Shown here piece by piece: positions 25,728 through 35,573 of a DNA stretch of 64,000 nt. Where the stretch lies: contig NZ_AWFX01000057.1 of NCBI RefSeq assembly GCF_000463115.2, positions 287,104-351,103 on the forward strand, given 5' to 3'. Source of the stretch: Franconibacter helveticus LMG 23732. GTDB lineage: Bacteria; Pseudomonadota; Gammaproteobacteria; Enterobacterales; Enterobacteriaceae. The position numbers were made by a program, and so were the translations under genes. The notes under the pieces are model-generated. The model searched no databases. It worked only from the letters and a program-made list of their open reading frames with translations, and was not told the DNA's origin. The first letter of the stretch is position 1, and the number at the start of each line of letters is the position of its first letter.

Positions 25728-26249
25728 ATGAAAAAGACACTTTTAGGGCTTGTTGTTTCCTCACTGTTTGCTGTTGGCACTGCACAGGCGACTGATGTCG
25801 CTGCAACTCTGAGCGTGGTTGGTCAGGTTAACACCGCTTCCTCTTCCTGCTTCGTTAGCCTTGATAACAGCGCAATTAACTTAACGGCAGACCTTGTTGA
25901 ACTGAAACCGCAGGATCAGGCTACCGTTCCGGCAAAAATCGTAGCAGTAAGCGTGTTCGGTAACGGCAACGGCTGTGAAACCTTAGCTTCACAGGGCAAA
26001 ATTGCTTATAAACTGAAAGGCACCGCAGACGCTGCTGCCGGCACCGCAATGGCCAATACCGGCACCGCGACCGGCGTAGGTATCGGTCTGTATAAAGAAG
26101 ACGGCACCGTGCTGAAAATTAACCAGGATTCTCTGGTTTCAAACAGCCTGGAAACCAAACTGGGTGTTGGCCTGGTTAAACTGACTGGCCAGCAGGCGAA
26201 TAGCGGTACGGTTCACGGTTCTCTGACCATTGAAATCGAACGTCTGTAA
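25728..26249 (+). CDS. fimbrial subunit, probable major pilin
   Basis: A 173-residue pilin: signal peptide MKKTLLGLVVSSLFAVGTAQA, mature start TDVAATLSVVGQVN, Cys in SSSCFVSL and in GNGCETL, C-terminus LTIEIERL. A strong AAAGGA lies 7 bases before ATG 25728. Codon choice looks like that of a highly expressed gene (mostly CTG Leu, GGT/GGC Gly, ACC Thr) compared with the other genes of the operon. A 100-base gap before it and a strong terminator after it suggest high, perhaps separate, expression. I therefore favour it as the major pilin (inference). The frame from 25683 is longer but has a poor start. Confidence 0.85.
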   Translation: MKKTLLGLVVSSLFAVGTAQATDVAATLSVVGQVNTASSSCFVSLDNSAINLTADLVELKPQDQATVPAKIVAVSVFGNGNGCETLASQGKIAYKLKGTADAAAGTAMANTGTATGVGIGLYKEDGTVLKINQDSLVSNSLETKLGVGLVKLTGQQANSGTVHGSLTIEIERL

Positions 26250-26276
26250 TTATTCAGCTTATATAACTGAATAAAC

Positions 26277-26307
26277 AAAAGGCCATCCTGAAAAGGATGG
26301 CCTTTTT
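26277..26307 (+). terminator. intrinsic terminator of the fimbrial operon
   Basis: A 12-bp perfect stem AAAAGGCCATCC/GGATGGCCTTTT with a 6-base loop and a T run lies 27 bases after the last pilin gene. Confidence 0.95.
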
Positions 26308-26451
26308 ACTTCTATGGGCATAAAAGGAGAAAAGGCTTTATTAGTCGTATCAATAATAAACGTTAATTATTCAAGCAGCCTGTATGCAATCGTTTGCTTT
26401 TACCAGACAGTCCGATAAAATGTGCGCTTTTCCGCCTGGGGATAGCCGTTG

Positions 26452-27843
26452 ATGTCCGTTAATACCGTTGAATCTGAAAATGCGCAACCGGTTGCTAAGA
26501 CGCAGAACAGTGAACTGATTTATCGCCTTGAAGACCGCCCGCCGCTGCCGCAAACCCTGTTTGCCGCCTGTCAGCATCTGCTGGCGATGTTCGTTGCGGT
26601 GATTACGCCGGCCCTGTTAATTTGCCAGGCGTTAGGGCTGCCAGCGCAGGATACCCAGCACATCATCAGCATGTCGCTGTTCGCTTCCGGCGTGGCGTCG
26701 ATTATCCAGATCAAAGCCTGGGGGCCGGTAGGGTCCGGGTTGCTGTCAATTCAGGGCACCAGCTTTAACTTTGTATCGCCGCTGATCATGGGCGGCCTGG
26801 CGCTGAAAAACGGCGGCGCGGATCTCCCCACAATGATGGCGGCGCTGTTCGGCACGCTGATGCTGGCAAGCTGCACCGAAATGCTGCTCTCCCGCGTGCT
26901 GCACCTGGCGCGCCGCATCATTACGCCGCTGGTTTCCGGCGTGGTGGTGATGATTATTGGCCTGTCGCTGATTCAGGTAGGCCTGACGTCGATTGGCGGC
27001 GGCTATGCGGCGATGAACGACCATACCTTCGGCGCGCCGAAAAACCTGCTGCTGGCGGGCGCCGTGCTGGCGGTGATTATTCTGCTTAATCGCCAGCGCA
27101 ACCCGTACCTGCGCGTCGCGTCGCTGGTCATCGCCATGGCGGTAGGCTACCTGCTGGCGTGGGGCATGGATATGCTGCCTCAGAGCACCGCGGCGGCCAA
27201 TTCATCGCTGATTATGGTGCCCACGCCGCTTTATTATGGTCTTGGCATCGACTGGAGCCTGCTGGTGCCGCTGATGCTGGTGTTTATGGTGACCTCGCTG
27301 GAAACCATCGGCGATATTACCGCCACCTCCGACGTCTCTGAACAACCCGTTTCCGGCCCGCTTTATATGAAGCGCCTGAAAGGCGGCGTGCTGGCGAACG
27401 GCCTGAACTCCTGCGTCTCCGCCATTTTTAATACCTTCCCGAACTCCTGCTTCGGGCAGAACAACGGCGTGATCCAGCTGACCGGCGTCGCCAGCCGTTA
27501 CGTAGGTTTTGTCGTGGCGCTGATGTTAATTGTTCTGGGCCTGTTCCCGGCGGTAAGCGGCTTCGTGCAGCATATCCCTGAACCGGTGCTCGGCGGCGCG
27601 ACCATCGTGATGTTCGGCACTATCGCCGCGTCCGGCGTGCGCATTGTCTCCCGCGAGCCGCTCAACCGCCGCGCCATTATGATTATCGCGCTGTCGCTGG
27701 CGGTGGGCCTTGGCGTCTCTCAGCAGCCGCTTATCCTGCAATTTGCGCCGGACTGGGTGAAGAACCTGCTCTCTTCCGGCATCGCCGCAGGCGGCATTAC
27801 CGCTATTGTGCTGAACCTGGTTTTCCCGCCCGAAAAAGCGTAA
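26452..27843 (+). CDS. xanP: xanthine:proton symporter
   Basis: XanP is a nucleobase-ascorbate transporter (NAT/NCS2) of the inner membrane that imports xanthine with protons. The 463-residue sequence is nearly that of E. coli XanP throughout. Signature segments are [26 protein letters not shown] and the NAT motif in [16 protein letters not shown]. About 12-14 hydrophobic segments span the protein. I use ATG 26452, preceded by GGGGA; the TTG just upstream is less likely. In E. coli it is next to gltS, whereas here it follows the fimbrial operon. Confidence 0.97.
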   Translation: MSVNTVESENAQPVAKTQNSELIYRLEDRPPLPQTLFAACQHLLAMFVAVITPALLICQALGLPAQDTQHIISMSLFASGVASIIQIKAWGPVGSGLLSIQGTSFNFVSPLIMGGLALKNGGADLPTMMAALFGTLMLASCTEMLLSRVLHLARRIITPLVSGVVVMIIGLSLIQVGLTSIGGGYAAMNDHTFGAPKNLLLAGAVLAVIILLNRQRNPYLRVASLVIAMAVGYLLAWGMDMLPQSTAAANSSLIMVPTPLYYGLGIDWSLLVPLMLVFMVTSLETIGDITATSDVSEQPVSGPLYMKRLKGGVLANGLNSCVSAIFNTFPNSCFGQNNGVIQLTGVASRYVGFVVALMLIVLGLFPAVSGFVQHIPEPVLGGATIVMFGTIAASGVRIVSREPLNRRAIMIIALSLAVGLGVSQQPLILQFAPDWVKNLLSSGIAAGGITAIVLNLVFPPEKA

Positions 27844-27963
27844 TACTTTCCGATGGCGGCGCCCTGCCGCCATCGCTGTTACCCTCTTTGACAATCCCTT
27901 CCTTGAGCTATTTTTCTGAATGGGGCATAACTCCATCATCGGAACTTCACAGGATGGAAAACA

Positions 27964-29646
27964 ATGAAATTTCTTGGAAAGCTCATCCTTACGTTGCTGA
28001 TAGCCGTTCTGCTTGTTCTGCTGGCGTTTTATATCCTGCTGCAAACGCGCTGGGGCGCGGGGTGGATAACAAGCTGGGTTAACGGCCACAGTGATTACCA
28101 CATCACTTTCGATGAAATGGATCACCGTTTCTCATCGCCCTCGCATCTGGTGCTGAAAAATGTCACTTTCGGCCGTAACGGCCAGCCCGCTACGCTGGTG
28201 GCGCAGAAAGTGGATATCGGACTCAGCAGCCGCCAGCTCACCGAGCCTTCTCACGTTGACACCATCCTGCTGCAAAAGGGCACGCTGAACTTTTCGCCTT
28301 CTACCGCGCCTCTGCCCTTTCGCGCCGATCGTTTGCAGCTTAGCGATATGGCCTTTAACAGCCCGAATACCGACTGGGATCTCAGCGCACAGCGCGTAAA
28401 CGGCGGCATCAGCCCCTGGCTGCCGCAGGCCGGTAAAATCCTCGGCACTCAGGCAAACATCCAGTTAAGCGCAGGTTCCATGACGCTGAACGGCGTCCCA
28501 TTAAGCAACGTGTTGATTCAGGGAGCGATTGATAAAGATCAGGTGACGCTCTCCACTATCGGCGCTGATGTCGCGCGCGGCGCGCTGACCGGCACCGCCC
28601 GGCGTAACGCCGACGGTAGCTGGGTGGTGGAAAGCCTGCGCATCAGCGACGTTCGCCTGCAAAGCGATAAAAGCCTGAGCGACTTTTTTAAACCCCTGAC
28701 CACGGTGCCTTCGCTGGCGCTGGGCCGTCTTGAAATCACCGATGCGAGGCTGGAAGGTCCGGGCTGGGCGGCGACGGATCTCGATGTTAGCGTGCGCAAC
28801 CTGACGATAGCCAAAGGCGACTGGCAGAGCGACGACGGCAGGCTCTCCATGAACGCCAGCGAGTTTATCTCCGGCTCGCTGCATTTCTTCGACCCGATTG
28901 TGAATGCCGATTTCTCTTCTCAGGGCATTGCCCTGCGCCAGTTCACGACACGCTGGGAAGGCGGCATGGCGCGCGCTTCCGGCAACTGGCTGCGCGACGG
29001 GCGTCGGCTGGAGCTGGACGAGGTAGCGCTGGCGGGGCTGGAATATACCCTGCCGGCGGACTGGAAAAAGCAGTGGCAGCAGAAGCTCCCGGACTGGCTT
29101 AACGCCATCACGGTGAAAAGGCTCGCCGCCAGCCGCAACCTGATAATCGATATCGATCCGGTTTTCCCGTTCCAGCTTACGGCGCTGGACGGCTACGGCA
29201 ACAATTTGCAGCTCGCGCGCAACAGCCAGTGGGGGATCTGGGGCGGCAACGCGACGCTTAACGCCGCGGCGGGAACCTTTAACCGCATCGATGTGCGTCG
29301 GCCTTCCATTACGCTTACCGCGAATGCATCCACCATTAACGTTACCGAACTGAGCGCGTTTGCCGGGCTAGGCATGCTGGAAGCGACGGCGGCTATTTCG
29401 CAGTTACCGCAGCGGCAGGTTACGCTCAGCCTGAACGGACGCGCCGTGCCGGTGAATGTGTTGCGCAACTGGGGATGGGCGCAGGTGCCGCTACAGGGAG
29501 ACGGCAATCTGCAACTGACCGCCAGCGGCAGCCTGGCGGCTGACGCGCCGCTGCGGCCAAGCGTGAATGGCCAGTTGCAGGTAACAGGCGCTGGCGGGCA
29601 GCAAGTCCAGCAAGTGATGCAGGGCGGCGTGGTGCCGGGCGCATAA
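27964..29646 (+). CDS. yicH: AsmA-family inner-membrane protein YicH
   Basis: A 560-residue AsmA-like protein with one N-terminal transmembrane helix (LILTLLIAVLLVLLAFYILL, residues about 7-26) followed by a large periplasmic beta-rich domain. E. coli YicH is of similar length. AsmA-like proteins (YhdP, TamB, YdbH, YicH) have been linked to phospholipid transport and outer-membrane homeostasis; the specific role of YicH is not established. It lies 120 bases after xanP, as in E. coli, and converges with yiiD. The next 86 bases contain an 8-bp stem (CTGCCCCC/GGGGGCAG, 29663-29687) without a T tract. Confidence 0.93.
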   Translation: MKFLGKLILTLLIAVLLVLLAFYILLQTRWGAGWITSWVNGHSDYHITFDEMDHRFSSPSHLVLKNVTFGRNGQPATLVAQKVDIGLSSRQLTEPSHVDTILLQKGTLNFSPSTAPLPFRADRLQLSDMAFNSPNTDWDLSAQRVNGGISPWLPQAGKILGTQANIQLSAGSMTLNGVPLSNVLIQGAIDKDQVTLSTIGADVARGALTGTARRNADGSWVVESLRISDVRLQSDKSLSDFFKPLTTVPSLALGRLEITDARLEGPGWAATDLDVSVRNLTIAKGDWQSDDGRLSMNASEFISGSLHFFDPIVNADFSSQGIALRQFTTRWEGGMARASGNWLRDGRRLELDEVALAGLEYTLPADWKKQWQQKLPDWLNAITVKRLAASRNLIIDIDPVFPFQLTALDGYGNNLQLARNSQWGIWGGNATLNAAAGTFNRIDVRRPSITLTANASTINVTELSAFAGLGMLEATAAISQLPQRQVTLSLNGRAVPVNVLRNWGWAQVPLQGDGNLQLTASGSLAADAPLRPSVNGQLQVTGAGGQQVQQVMQGGVVPGA

Positions 29647-29732
29647 TCTGCCTTGCTTTATCCTGCCCCCAAACGCTAAGGGGGCAGAGCAGCCAGAAGC
29701 GAGAGAGTGAATGGATACGCTTTCCGGGGCGG

Positions 29733-30722
29733 CTACTCTTCCTCGTTGCCGCCCTCTTCCAGCGGCCCGAAGGGCTTAGCGGGCAACACGATATAAATAC
29801 CTTCAAAAACCGCGCCTGGCGTGTCGTCGCCAAACAACTCAACCTGAAGCTGCACCCGTGCTTTGCGCCCGCGCGCGAGGCGGTCGAGGTCGCCGCTCAG
29901 GGAGCCTAAGTCAGCAATCGCGCCAGGCTTTCCGGTGATCGGGGTGCTGTAACGGATATGCGCATCGGCGAGAATAATCGTCCCGCCGAGGTGGCGCTCG
30001 CGCAACATTAACCAGATAAGCCCCCAGCCAGTCAGCGTGGCCAGGGAAAAGAGGCTGCCCGCAAACAAGGTATGGTGAGGATTCTGATTACCCGCTTCCG
30101 GCATGGTGGTGATAAATTTCTGCCCGGTATACTGAAGAATGCGCACGCCCATTTTTTCGCTGAGCGGAATATGCTGGTACCAGGCCTGCTGAAGCTGAGC
30201 GCACCAGTCGGCGCGATGCAGGATGTCATCCAGCGTCGCCACCGGTTTTATCATCAGAAAGTGGCGCAACGGCGTGGTTTGCGGCGTGGTTATCTCCCCC
30301 TGGTTGACGAACCCCAGCTTGGCGAAAAACTCCACCGCGTCTTCGCGCGCGCTGCACACCACGCGCTTTACCCCTTCCTGTCGGGCGACCGACTCCAGCG
30401 TCATCGCCACCAGCGTGCCAAGCCCTTTATCCTGAACGGAAGGGTGCACCGCCATAAAGCGGATAGAAGCTTCATTGTCAGCGTTGATATATAGCCTGCC
30501 GATGGCGACCAGGTTGCCCTCTTCGTCCATCACCATCTGGTGATGCGCCAGCGCGTCGTAAGCGTCGCGCTCGGAGCCTTTTGGCTGATGCAAAGGCTTG
30601 CGCAGCATCTCCCAACGAAACTGGTAGTAGCGCTCAAGTTCTTCTTCAGTCTGCGGTACGCGAAGGTGATACATAGCTGTACTCTCTCTGGTTACCCGCG
30701 GCCATGCGGCAATCTGGCTCAT
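29733..30722 (-). CDS. yiiD: YiiD/FabY: GNAT plus thioesterase-like domain protein
   Basis: A 329-residue protein, the E. coli length. The N-terminal half is a GNAT acetyltransferase-like fold ([15 protein letters not shown] region, [22 protein letters not shown] acetyl-CoA loop). The C-terminal half is a thioesterase-like hotdog domain ([31 protein letters not shown]). E. coli YiiD has been described as a malonyl-ACP decarboxylase that can start fatty-acid synthesis; I rely on recollection for that. It overlaps dtd by 4 bases (ATGA) as the last gene of the leftward yihY-dtd-yiiD unit. Confidence 0.93.
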   Translation of the reverse strand: MSQIAAWPRVTRESTAMYHLRVPQTEEELERYYQFRWEMLRKPLHQPKGSERDAYDALAHHQMVMDEEGNLVAIGRLYINADNEASIRFMAVHPSVQDKGLGTLVAMTLESVARQEGVKRVVCSAREDAVEFFAKLGFVNQGEITTPQTTPLRHFLMIKPVATLDDILHRADWCAQLQQAWYQHIPLSEKMGVRILQYTGQKFITTMPEAGNQNPHHTLFAGSLFSLATLTGWGLIWLMLRERHLGGTIILADAHIRYSTPITGKPGAIADLGSLSGDLDRLARGRKARVQLQVELFGDDTPGAVFEGIYIVLPAKPFGPLEEGGNEEE

Positions 30723-31156
30723 ACCTGCAACCAGAAGGTTACCGGCCCGTCATTGATCAAAGATACCTGCATGTCGGCGGCGAAGCGCCCGGTCTGGGTG
30801 GTAACGCCCTGTTCCCGGCAGCGGCCGACAAAGTATTCATACAGCGTCTCGGCGTCCTGCGGCGCGGCGCCGCGCGAAAAGCTCGGGCGCATGCCGCGTT
30901 CGGTATCCGCCGCCAGCGTGAACTGCGAGACAACCAGCACGCTGCCGCCGGCTTGCTGCACGTTAAGGTTCATTTTGCCCGCGTCATCGCTGAAAATTCG
31001 ATAGCCCAGCACGCGTTCGCACAGGCGGTTAGCCTTGTGTTCGTCGTCTTCTTTTTCGACACCTAACAGCACCAAAAGTCCCGGGCCAATTTCGCCCGTC
31101 ACTTCGCCTGCCACGCGGACGCTGGCCTGCGTGACCCGTTGAATTAATGCAATCAT
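30719..31156 (-). CDS. dtd: D-aminoacyl-tRNA deacylase
   Basis: Dtd removes D-amino acids (and glycine from tRNA-Ala) mischarged onto tRNA. The 145-residue protein starts [15 protein letters not shown] and has the two active-site motifs: SQFTLAADT and the Gly-cisPro element in [11 protein letters not shown] at the C-terminus. It overlaps yihY upstream and yiiD downstream by 4 bases each. Confidence 0.97.
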   Translation of the reverse strand: MIALIQRVTQASVRVAGEVTGEIGPGLLVLLGVEKEDDEHKANRLCERVLGYRIFSDDAGKMNLNVQQAGGSVLVVSQFTLAADTERGMRPSFSRGAAPQDAETLYEYFVGRCREQGVTTQTGRFAADMQVSLINDGPVTFWLQV

Positions 31157-32022
31157 GGTTTCTCAGCTTCTTCTCTGGCAGCTTCTTTTAATTTCCGGTA
31201 ATCGCCGAGAGTGACAGTTATTTCCGCGCCAAGCAAGACGATGCACCAGGTCCAGTAAACCCAGACAAACAGAATGGGGATAACCGCCAGCACGCCGTAA
31301 ATCAGCTGATAAGAAGGGAACATGGTGATGTAAAGGGCGAAGCCTTTTTTTCCCAGCTCAAACAGCAACGCCGCCACCAGCGAACCGATAAGCGCGTCTT
31401 TACCCGGCACGCGGGTGGTGGGAACAATGCTGTAAAGCAGCCAGAAAGAGAGCCAGGAGAGAAGCAGCGGAAAAATACGCAGCACATCGTCAATCATACT
31501 GTCGATGCCGCTGACCCAGCGCAGTGAAAGCACCCAGGCGCTGATAGCCAGACTTGCCCCGGCCAGCAAAGGCCCAAGCGTTAAAATCATCCAGTAGACC
31601 GCGAAAGAGTAGATTTTCGGCCGCGTGCGCTGGCTTCGCCAGATGGTATTTAGCGCGCTGTCGATGGCGTACATCAGAAGCAAAGAGGTGACAATTAGCC
31701 CGATGGCGCCTACCGCCGTCATCTTGTTGGAGTTTGCGACGAACTGCTCAATATAACGCTGAATAATGTCGCCAGTTGCGGGCATAAAATTGGCGAATAC
31801 GAAATGGCGCAATTGCATGCTGACGTCTGAAAACATGGGAAACGCCGCAAACAGCGCGAAAATAACGGCCACCAGAGGCACCAGCGACAGAAGCGATACG
31901 TAAGCCAGATTACCGGCAAGCGTCGTCATATTATCCTGGTCGATACGGTGCCAGAGCAGCTTCAGCCAGGCCACGATGGGCCTGGTGTGATGTCGGGCTT
32001 TATGATGAACGGTTTTTAACAT
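31153..32022 (-). CDS. yihY: YihY/virulence-factor BrkB-family inner-membrane protein
   Basis: A 289-residue polytopic membrane protein with about six hydrophobic segments. The conserved N-terminal [19 protein letters not shown] and [15 protein letters not shown] identify the YihY/BrkB family, which was once mislabelled as RNase BN. The function is unknown; a transporter-like role has been suggested. Its start overlaps the end of yihX by 7 bases, and it overlaps dtd by 4 bases. Confidence 0.94.
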   Translation of the reverse strand: MLKTVHHKARHHTRPIVAWLKLLWHRIDQDNMTTLAGNLAYVSLLSLVPLVAVIFALFAAFPMFSDVSMQLRHFVFANFMPATGDIIQRYIEQFVANSNKMTAVGAIGLIVTSLLLMYAIDSALNTIWRSQRTRPKIYSFAVYWMILTLGPLLAGASLAISAWVLSLRWVSGIDSMIDDVLRIFPLLLSWLSFWLLYSIVPTTRVPGKDALIGSLVAALLFELGKKGFALYITMFPSYQLIYGVLAVIPILFVWVYWTWCIVLLGAEITVTLGDYRKLKEAAREEAEKP

Positions 32023-32615
32023 AACAGCTTCGCAAAGTAGTCCGGCACGGTTTGTTTGCCTGTCACCAGAATGCTGGTGATGCCGGCCTGTTGGGCTCCT
32101 TTAATATTATCGGCGTTATCGTCAAAAAATACCGCTTCACTGGCGGCAAAGCCTTCCTGTTCGAGCACCTGCTGATAAATAGCGGGTTCTGGCTTACGCG
32201 CGCCCATCTCCTGGGAGAGATAAATGCGATCGGCGGCGGCGCGGATTTCCGGATATTGCTCCGGCCAGTACGTGGTATGCAGGCGGTTGGTATTGGAAAG
32301 CACGACCACGCGGTGCCCCTGCTCCCGCAGTTTATGCATGATGTCGATGACTTCCGGGCGCAGCGCAACAAAGACCGCCTGCCAGCCGGCAGAAAACTGT
32401 TCAAAACTCAGAGGCAGCGCCATTTCATCGCACAGTTTGCGGGCAAACGCTTCGTCGCTGATTTCGCCGCGTTCATGCTGGTGAAACGCCTCGCCCATGG
32501 TGAAACTTTTTTGCAGATTCGCCAGCGGCACGCGGCTGAAATCGCTCCAGGCGCCCAGCACGCGATTGAAATCAATATCGACAATGACATTACCTAAATC
32601 AAAGATATAGAGCAT
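32016..32615 (-). CDS. yihX: HAD-family alpha-D-glucose-1-phosphate phosphatase
   Basis: YihX is a haloacid-dehalogenase-superfamily phosphatase that releases glucose from glucose-1-phosphate in E. coli. The 199-residue protein begins with motif [13 protein letters not shown], has motif [13 protein letters not shown], the Lys of motif III in [11 protein letters not shown] and motif [11 protein letters not shown]. All catalytic residues are present. It lies 147 bases downstream of csqR on the same strand. That gap holds an imperfect GC-rich hairpin and no gene. Confidence 0.95.
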   Translation of the reverse strand: MLYIFDLGNVIVDIDFNRVLGAWSDFSRVPLANLQKSFTMGEAFHQHERGEISDEAFARKLCDEMALPLSFEQFSAGWQAVFVALRPEVIDIMHKLREQGHRVVVLSNTNRLHTTYWPEQYPEIRAAADRIYLSQEMGARKPEPAIYQQVLEQEGFAASEAVFFDDNADNIKGAQQAGITSILVTGKQTVPDYFAKLLC

Positions 32616-32762
32616 GTCGCTCTCCTGTCAGCCATGGAGAGGTAACTGTAGCGGGAATGAAGATGTTTGACTACGCGTGAGCGCATAGCTTGCAAAACAG
32701 AGCAGGAGAATCGCGATGTGGCTTAGGTGACCGGGCAGCGCCAGGCTCCCCGGTATAAGAAA

Positions 32763-33563
32763 CTAATTTTTATCCTGATCGCCCGAGTCGGTGACATGCA
32801 CGATCTCGACATGCCCCGATTTGAGCAGGCTGTGCAAAGCCGGGTCGGGAAGCTTATCCGTAAAGAGCGCGGTGGCCTGGGCGGCGTTACCGATTTCTAC
32901 CGCCGCCGAAGCATGGTACTTCGTATGATCGGCGGCAAGCAGAATATGGCGAGAATGCGCCATCATGGTTTTCGCCACGCTTGCTTCATTCACATCAAAC
33001 TCCAGCATTGCGCCATCGCTCTCAATAGCCCCCACGCTTGTTACCAAATAATCTGCGCGAAAACCGGAAACGAACGTCGTTGCGGCAGGACCGATAATGC
33101 CGCCGTTATGGGGGCGCAGCGTGCCGCCCGGCACCATCACCTCAAAACGGGGGTTTTTAAACAGGATATGCGCCACCCGCAGGCTGTTGGTGATAATGCG
33201 AAGGTGGTTATGATTGAGCAAAGCCCGGGCCACATGTTCTACCGTGGTGCCGATAGTAATAAAAACGGTAGAGCCGTCGGGAATATAGTCCGCCACGGCT
33301 TCCGCAATGGCGCGTTTTTCTTCCGTCAGAGAGACTTCCCGCTGCTCAAAAGCTGTATTGATCACGCTGGAAGCGCGGCCCGCGCCGCCATGATGGCGGG
33401 TAATCAGGCCCTGCTCGCTAAGCTTACGAATATCCCGGCGCACCGTTTGCGTTGAAACATCCAGCAGCTGCGCCAGTTCGTCAATATTCATGTAACCGCG
33501 ATCGGCAATCAGCGTGAGCAATTGATCGTGTCGCGGATTGCCGGTTAGTTCGGTAAGGCTCAT
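32763..33563 (-). CDS. csqR: DeoR-family regulator of sulfoquinovose catabolism
   Basis: CsqR (YihW) represses the yih genes and is released by SQ or SQ-glycerol in E. coli. The 266-residue protein starts at ATG 33563 (MSLTELTGNPRHDQL), with AGAGGA 7 bases upstream; the longer frame to 33635 is unconserved. The winged helix-turn-helix covers residues about 20-55 (NIDELAQLLDVSTQTVRRDI) and the DeoR C-terminal effector domain follows (FITIGTTVEHVARAL, ADHTKYH). It is downstream of yihV in the leftward pair divergent from yihU. Confidence 0.95.
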   Translation of the reverse strand: MSLTELTGNPRHDQLLTLIADRGYMNIDELAQLLDVSTQTVRRDIRKLSEQGLITRHHGGAGRASSVINTAFEQREVSLTEEKRAIAEAVADYIPDGSTVFITIGTTVEHVARALLNHNHLRIITNSLRVAHILFKNPRFEVMVPGGTLRPHNGGIIGPAATTFVSGFRADYLVTSVGAIESDGAMLEFDVNEASVAKTMMAHSRHILLAADHTKYHASAAVEIGNAAQATALFTDKLPDPALHSLLKSGHVEIVHVTDSGDQDKN

Positions 33564-33597
33564 AGGCCGTCCTCTGAAAACCATCACGCCCCGCATT

Positions 33598-34494
33598 TTA
33601 TACAAAAAGTGACAGAAAAGAGCGGGTTTGATCACAATCAGGGATACCTTCGCGGCCGCCCGGACGGGTGCATTTTAGCGCCGCTACCGCGCTTGCGAAG
33701 CGAACCGCCTCAGAGGTGGGCGTCTGCTGCGCCAGGCTGACGGCCAGAGCGCCATGGAAAACATCGCCCGCGCCCGTGGTATCCACCACGTTGACAGCAA
33801 ACCCAGGCTGATGACAAAGCGCGCCGTTTTCCAGCCAATAACACCCCTCGCTCCCCTGAGTGACATACACCAGACCGTTTGTGAGCGTTTTTGCGCTTTT
33901 GAGCGCTTCCAGGGGATCGTGGTTGGCGGTCAGGCGTCGCAGGCCGGGCGATGAAAACACCGCATGGTCGCTTAAGGCCACCAGTTCTGAAATATCCTGC
34001 GGCGTGGTGTCGCCGTCCAGCAAAGTGGTGACGCCATGGCGCCGGGCCAGAGTGAACGCCTGCTTTGCGCCATCGTGCCAGCGTACATCCGCCAGCACGA
34101 TGTCCCATTGTGAAAAGTCTAACGCCTGTAACCAGTCGCCGCTGGCCGCAAGCTCAGGCCCCGGGTAATTGACAATAATTCGCTCGCCGCTGGCATCCAC
34201 TAAAACGCCGGATTGCGACGAGCGCGCGCCCGCAAAGACTTTGGTGTAGCGGGTATTTACCCCCTGAGATTCAAGCTCGCCAAGCAGCCTTTTACCCGTA
34301 TCGTCATCGCCAACCCGGCCGATGAAATCAACCTGTGCGCCCAGTTTCGCTGCCGCTACGGCTGCCGTCGCCGCCGGGCCGCCTCCCGTTTCCTGATAGT
34401 TATCAGCGACATACTTCCCTCCGTCATGAGGTAACGCATTGAGATACCAGATGCGATCTAAAACAGTGATGCCCACGCAAGCAATACGAGTCAT
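33598..34494 (-). CDS. yihV: 6-deoxy-6-sulfofructose kinase
   Basis: YihV phosphorylates 6-deoxy-6-sulfofructose at C1 in the sulfo-EMP pathway. It is a PfkB/ribokinase-family enzyme of 298 residues from ATG 34494 ([16 protein letters not shown]). Visible features are the substrate-side [16 protein letters not shown], the [12 protein letters not shown] segment and the PfkB signature [16 protein letters not shown] with the catalytic Asp. The C-terminus [12 protein letters not shown] is as in E. coli YihV. The frame upstream to 34542 is not conserved. Confidence 0.96.
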   Translation of the reverse strand: MTRIACVGITVLDRIWYLNALPHDGGKYVADNYQETGGGPAATAAVAAAKLGAQVDFIGRVGDDDTGKRLLGELESQGVNTRYTKVFAGARSSQSGVLVDASGERIIVNYPGPELAASGDWLQALDFSQWDIVLADVRWHDGAKQAFTLARRHGVTTLLDGDTTPQDISELVALSDHAVFSSPGLRRLTANHDPLEALKSAKTLTNGLVYVTQGSEGCYWLENGALCHQPGFAVNVVDTTGAGDVFHGALAVSLAQQTPTSEAVRFASAVAALKCTRPGGREGIPDCDQTRSFLSLFV

Positions 34495-34663
34495 AGAGAT
34501 TCCTTCCGGCTTTTCTGAATGTTGCCATTTTAGATCCATCAAATGTTTAAAAAGTGACGCCTGTCAATTTTTTGACCATAAATTACAAATACGATCAAAA
34601 ACAACCAAGATGAATGCTCAGTTATTGACACAATATGACATACAACAGGCTCAGGAGAAGAGT
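34495..34663. promoter_or_regulatory. yihV/yihU divergent control region, candidate CsqR operator
   Basis: The 169-base gap between the two divergent arms of the SQ locus is AT-rich. It contains the inverted repeat TTTTTGA (34569-34575) and TCAAAAA (34595-34601), 19 bases apart. In E. coli CsqR binds the yihU-yihV spacer. That this repeat is the operator is inference from position and symmetry only. Confidence 0.45.
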
Positions 34664-35554
34664 ATGCCGGTAATCGCTTTTATAGGGCTGGGGCAGATGG
34701 GCGCGCCGATGGCAAGCAATCTGCTTAAGCAAGGGCACCAGCTTAAGGTCTTTGACCTCAATGCGCAGGCGGTTCAACAGCTGGTTGAAAAAGGCGCGCA
34801 GGCCGCATCGACAGCGGCGCAGGCTGCTGCCGATGCGGAATTTGTTATCACCATGCTGCCTGACGGCGAGCGGGTTCGCGCTGTTTTGTTTGATGAAAAC
34901 GGCGTCTGCGAAACGTTGTCGCGTGAGGCGTTAGTGATTGATATGTCGACTATTCACCCGTTGCAGACAGATCGGTTAATCAGCGAAATGAAGCAGCGCG
35001 GGTTCAGCATGATGGATGTTCCCGTAGGCCGCACCTCCGATCACGCCATTGCCGGCACGCTGCTGCTGCTGGCGGGGGGAACGCCAGAGCAGGTTGAACG
35101 CGCCACGCCAGTCTTAATGGCCATGGGTAACGAGCTGGTTAACGCGGGCGGACCTGGCATGGGCATTCGCGTCAAGCTGATTAACAACTACATGAGCATT
35201 GCCCTGAACGCCCTGTCCGCCGAAGCCGCCGTCCTGTGCGAAGCGCTCGGCCTCTCTTTCGACGTTGCGCTCAAAGTGATGAGCGGCACGCCTGCCGGTA
35301 AAGGCCATTTCACCACATCGTGGCCAAACAAGGTGCTGAAAGGCGATCTCTCTCCCGCCTTTATGATCGATCTTGCTCACAAAGATCTGGGTATTGCGCT
35401 GGATGTCGCCAATCAGTTGCAGGTTCCCATGCCGCTCGGGGCCGCCTCCCGTGAAGTCTACAGTCAGGCCCGGGCCGCAGGGCGCGGTCGAGAAGACTGG
35501 ACCGCCATCCTTGAGCAGGTGCGAACGTCAGCCGGGCGAAGCCGCAAAATTTAA
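34664..35554 (+). CDS. yihU: 3-sulfolactaldehyde reductase
   Basis: YihU reduces 3-sulfolactaldehyde with NADH to 2,3-dihydroxypropane-1-sulfonate (DHPS), the last cytoplasmic step of sulfo-EMP. It belongs to the beta-hydroxyacid dehydrogenase family and has 296 residues from ATG 34664, with CAGGAGAAG upstream. The Rossmann motif [16 protein letters not shown], the substrate loop [15 protein letters not shown] and the catalytic Lys in [11 protein letters not shown] are present. A long in-frame extension to 34439 runs through the control region and is rejected. Confidence 0.97.
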   Translation: MPVIAFIGLGQMGAPMASNLLKQGHQLKVFDLNAQAVQQLVEKGAQAASTAAQAAADAEFVITMLPDGERVRAVLFDENGVCETLSREALVIDMSTIHPLQTDRLISEMKQRGFSMMDVPVGRTSDHAIAGTLLLLAGGTPEQVERATPVLMAMGNELVNAGGPGMGIRVKLINNYMSIALNALSAEAAVLCEALGLSFDVALKVMSGTPAGKGHFTTSWPNKVLKGDLSPAFMIDLAHKDLGIALDVANQLQVPMPLGAASREVYSQARAAGRGREDWTAILEQVRTSAGRSRKI

Positions 35555-35573
35555 TAAGCAAAAGGAAAGAAGA

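Noticed and set aside
34439..34663. N-terminal extension of yihU by 75 codons
   Set aside because: Crosses the whole control region and part of yihV; the conserved Rossmann start is at ATG 34664 with a strong ribosome-binding site.
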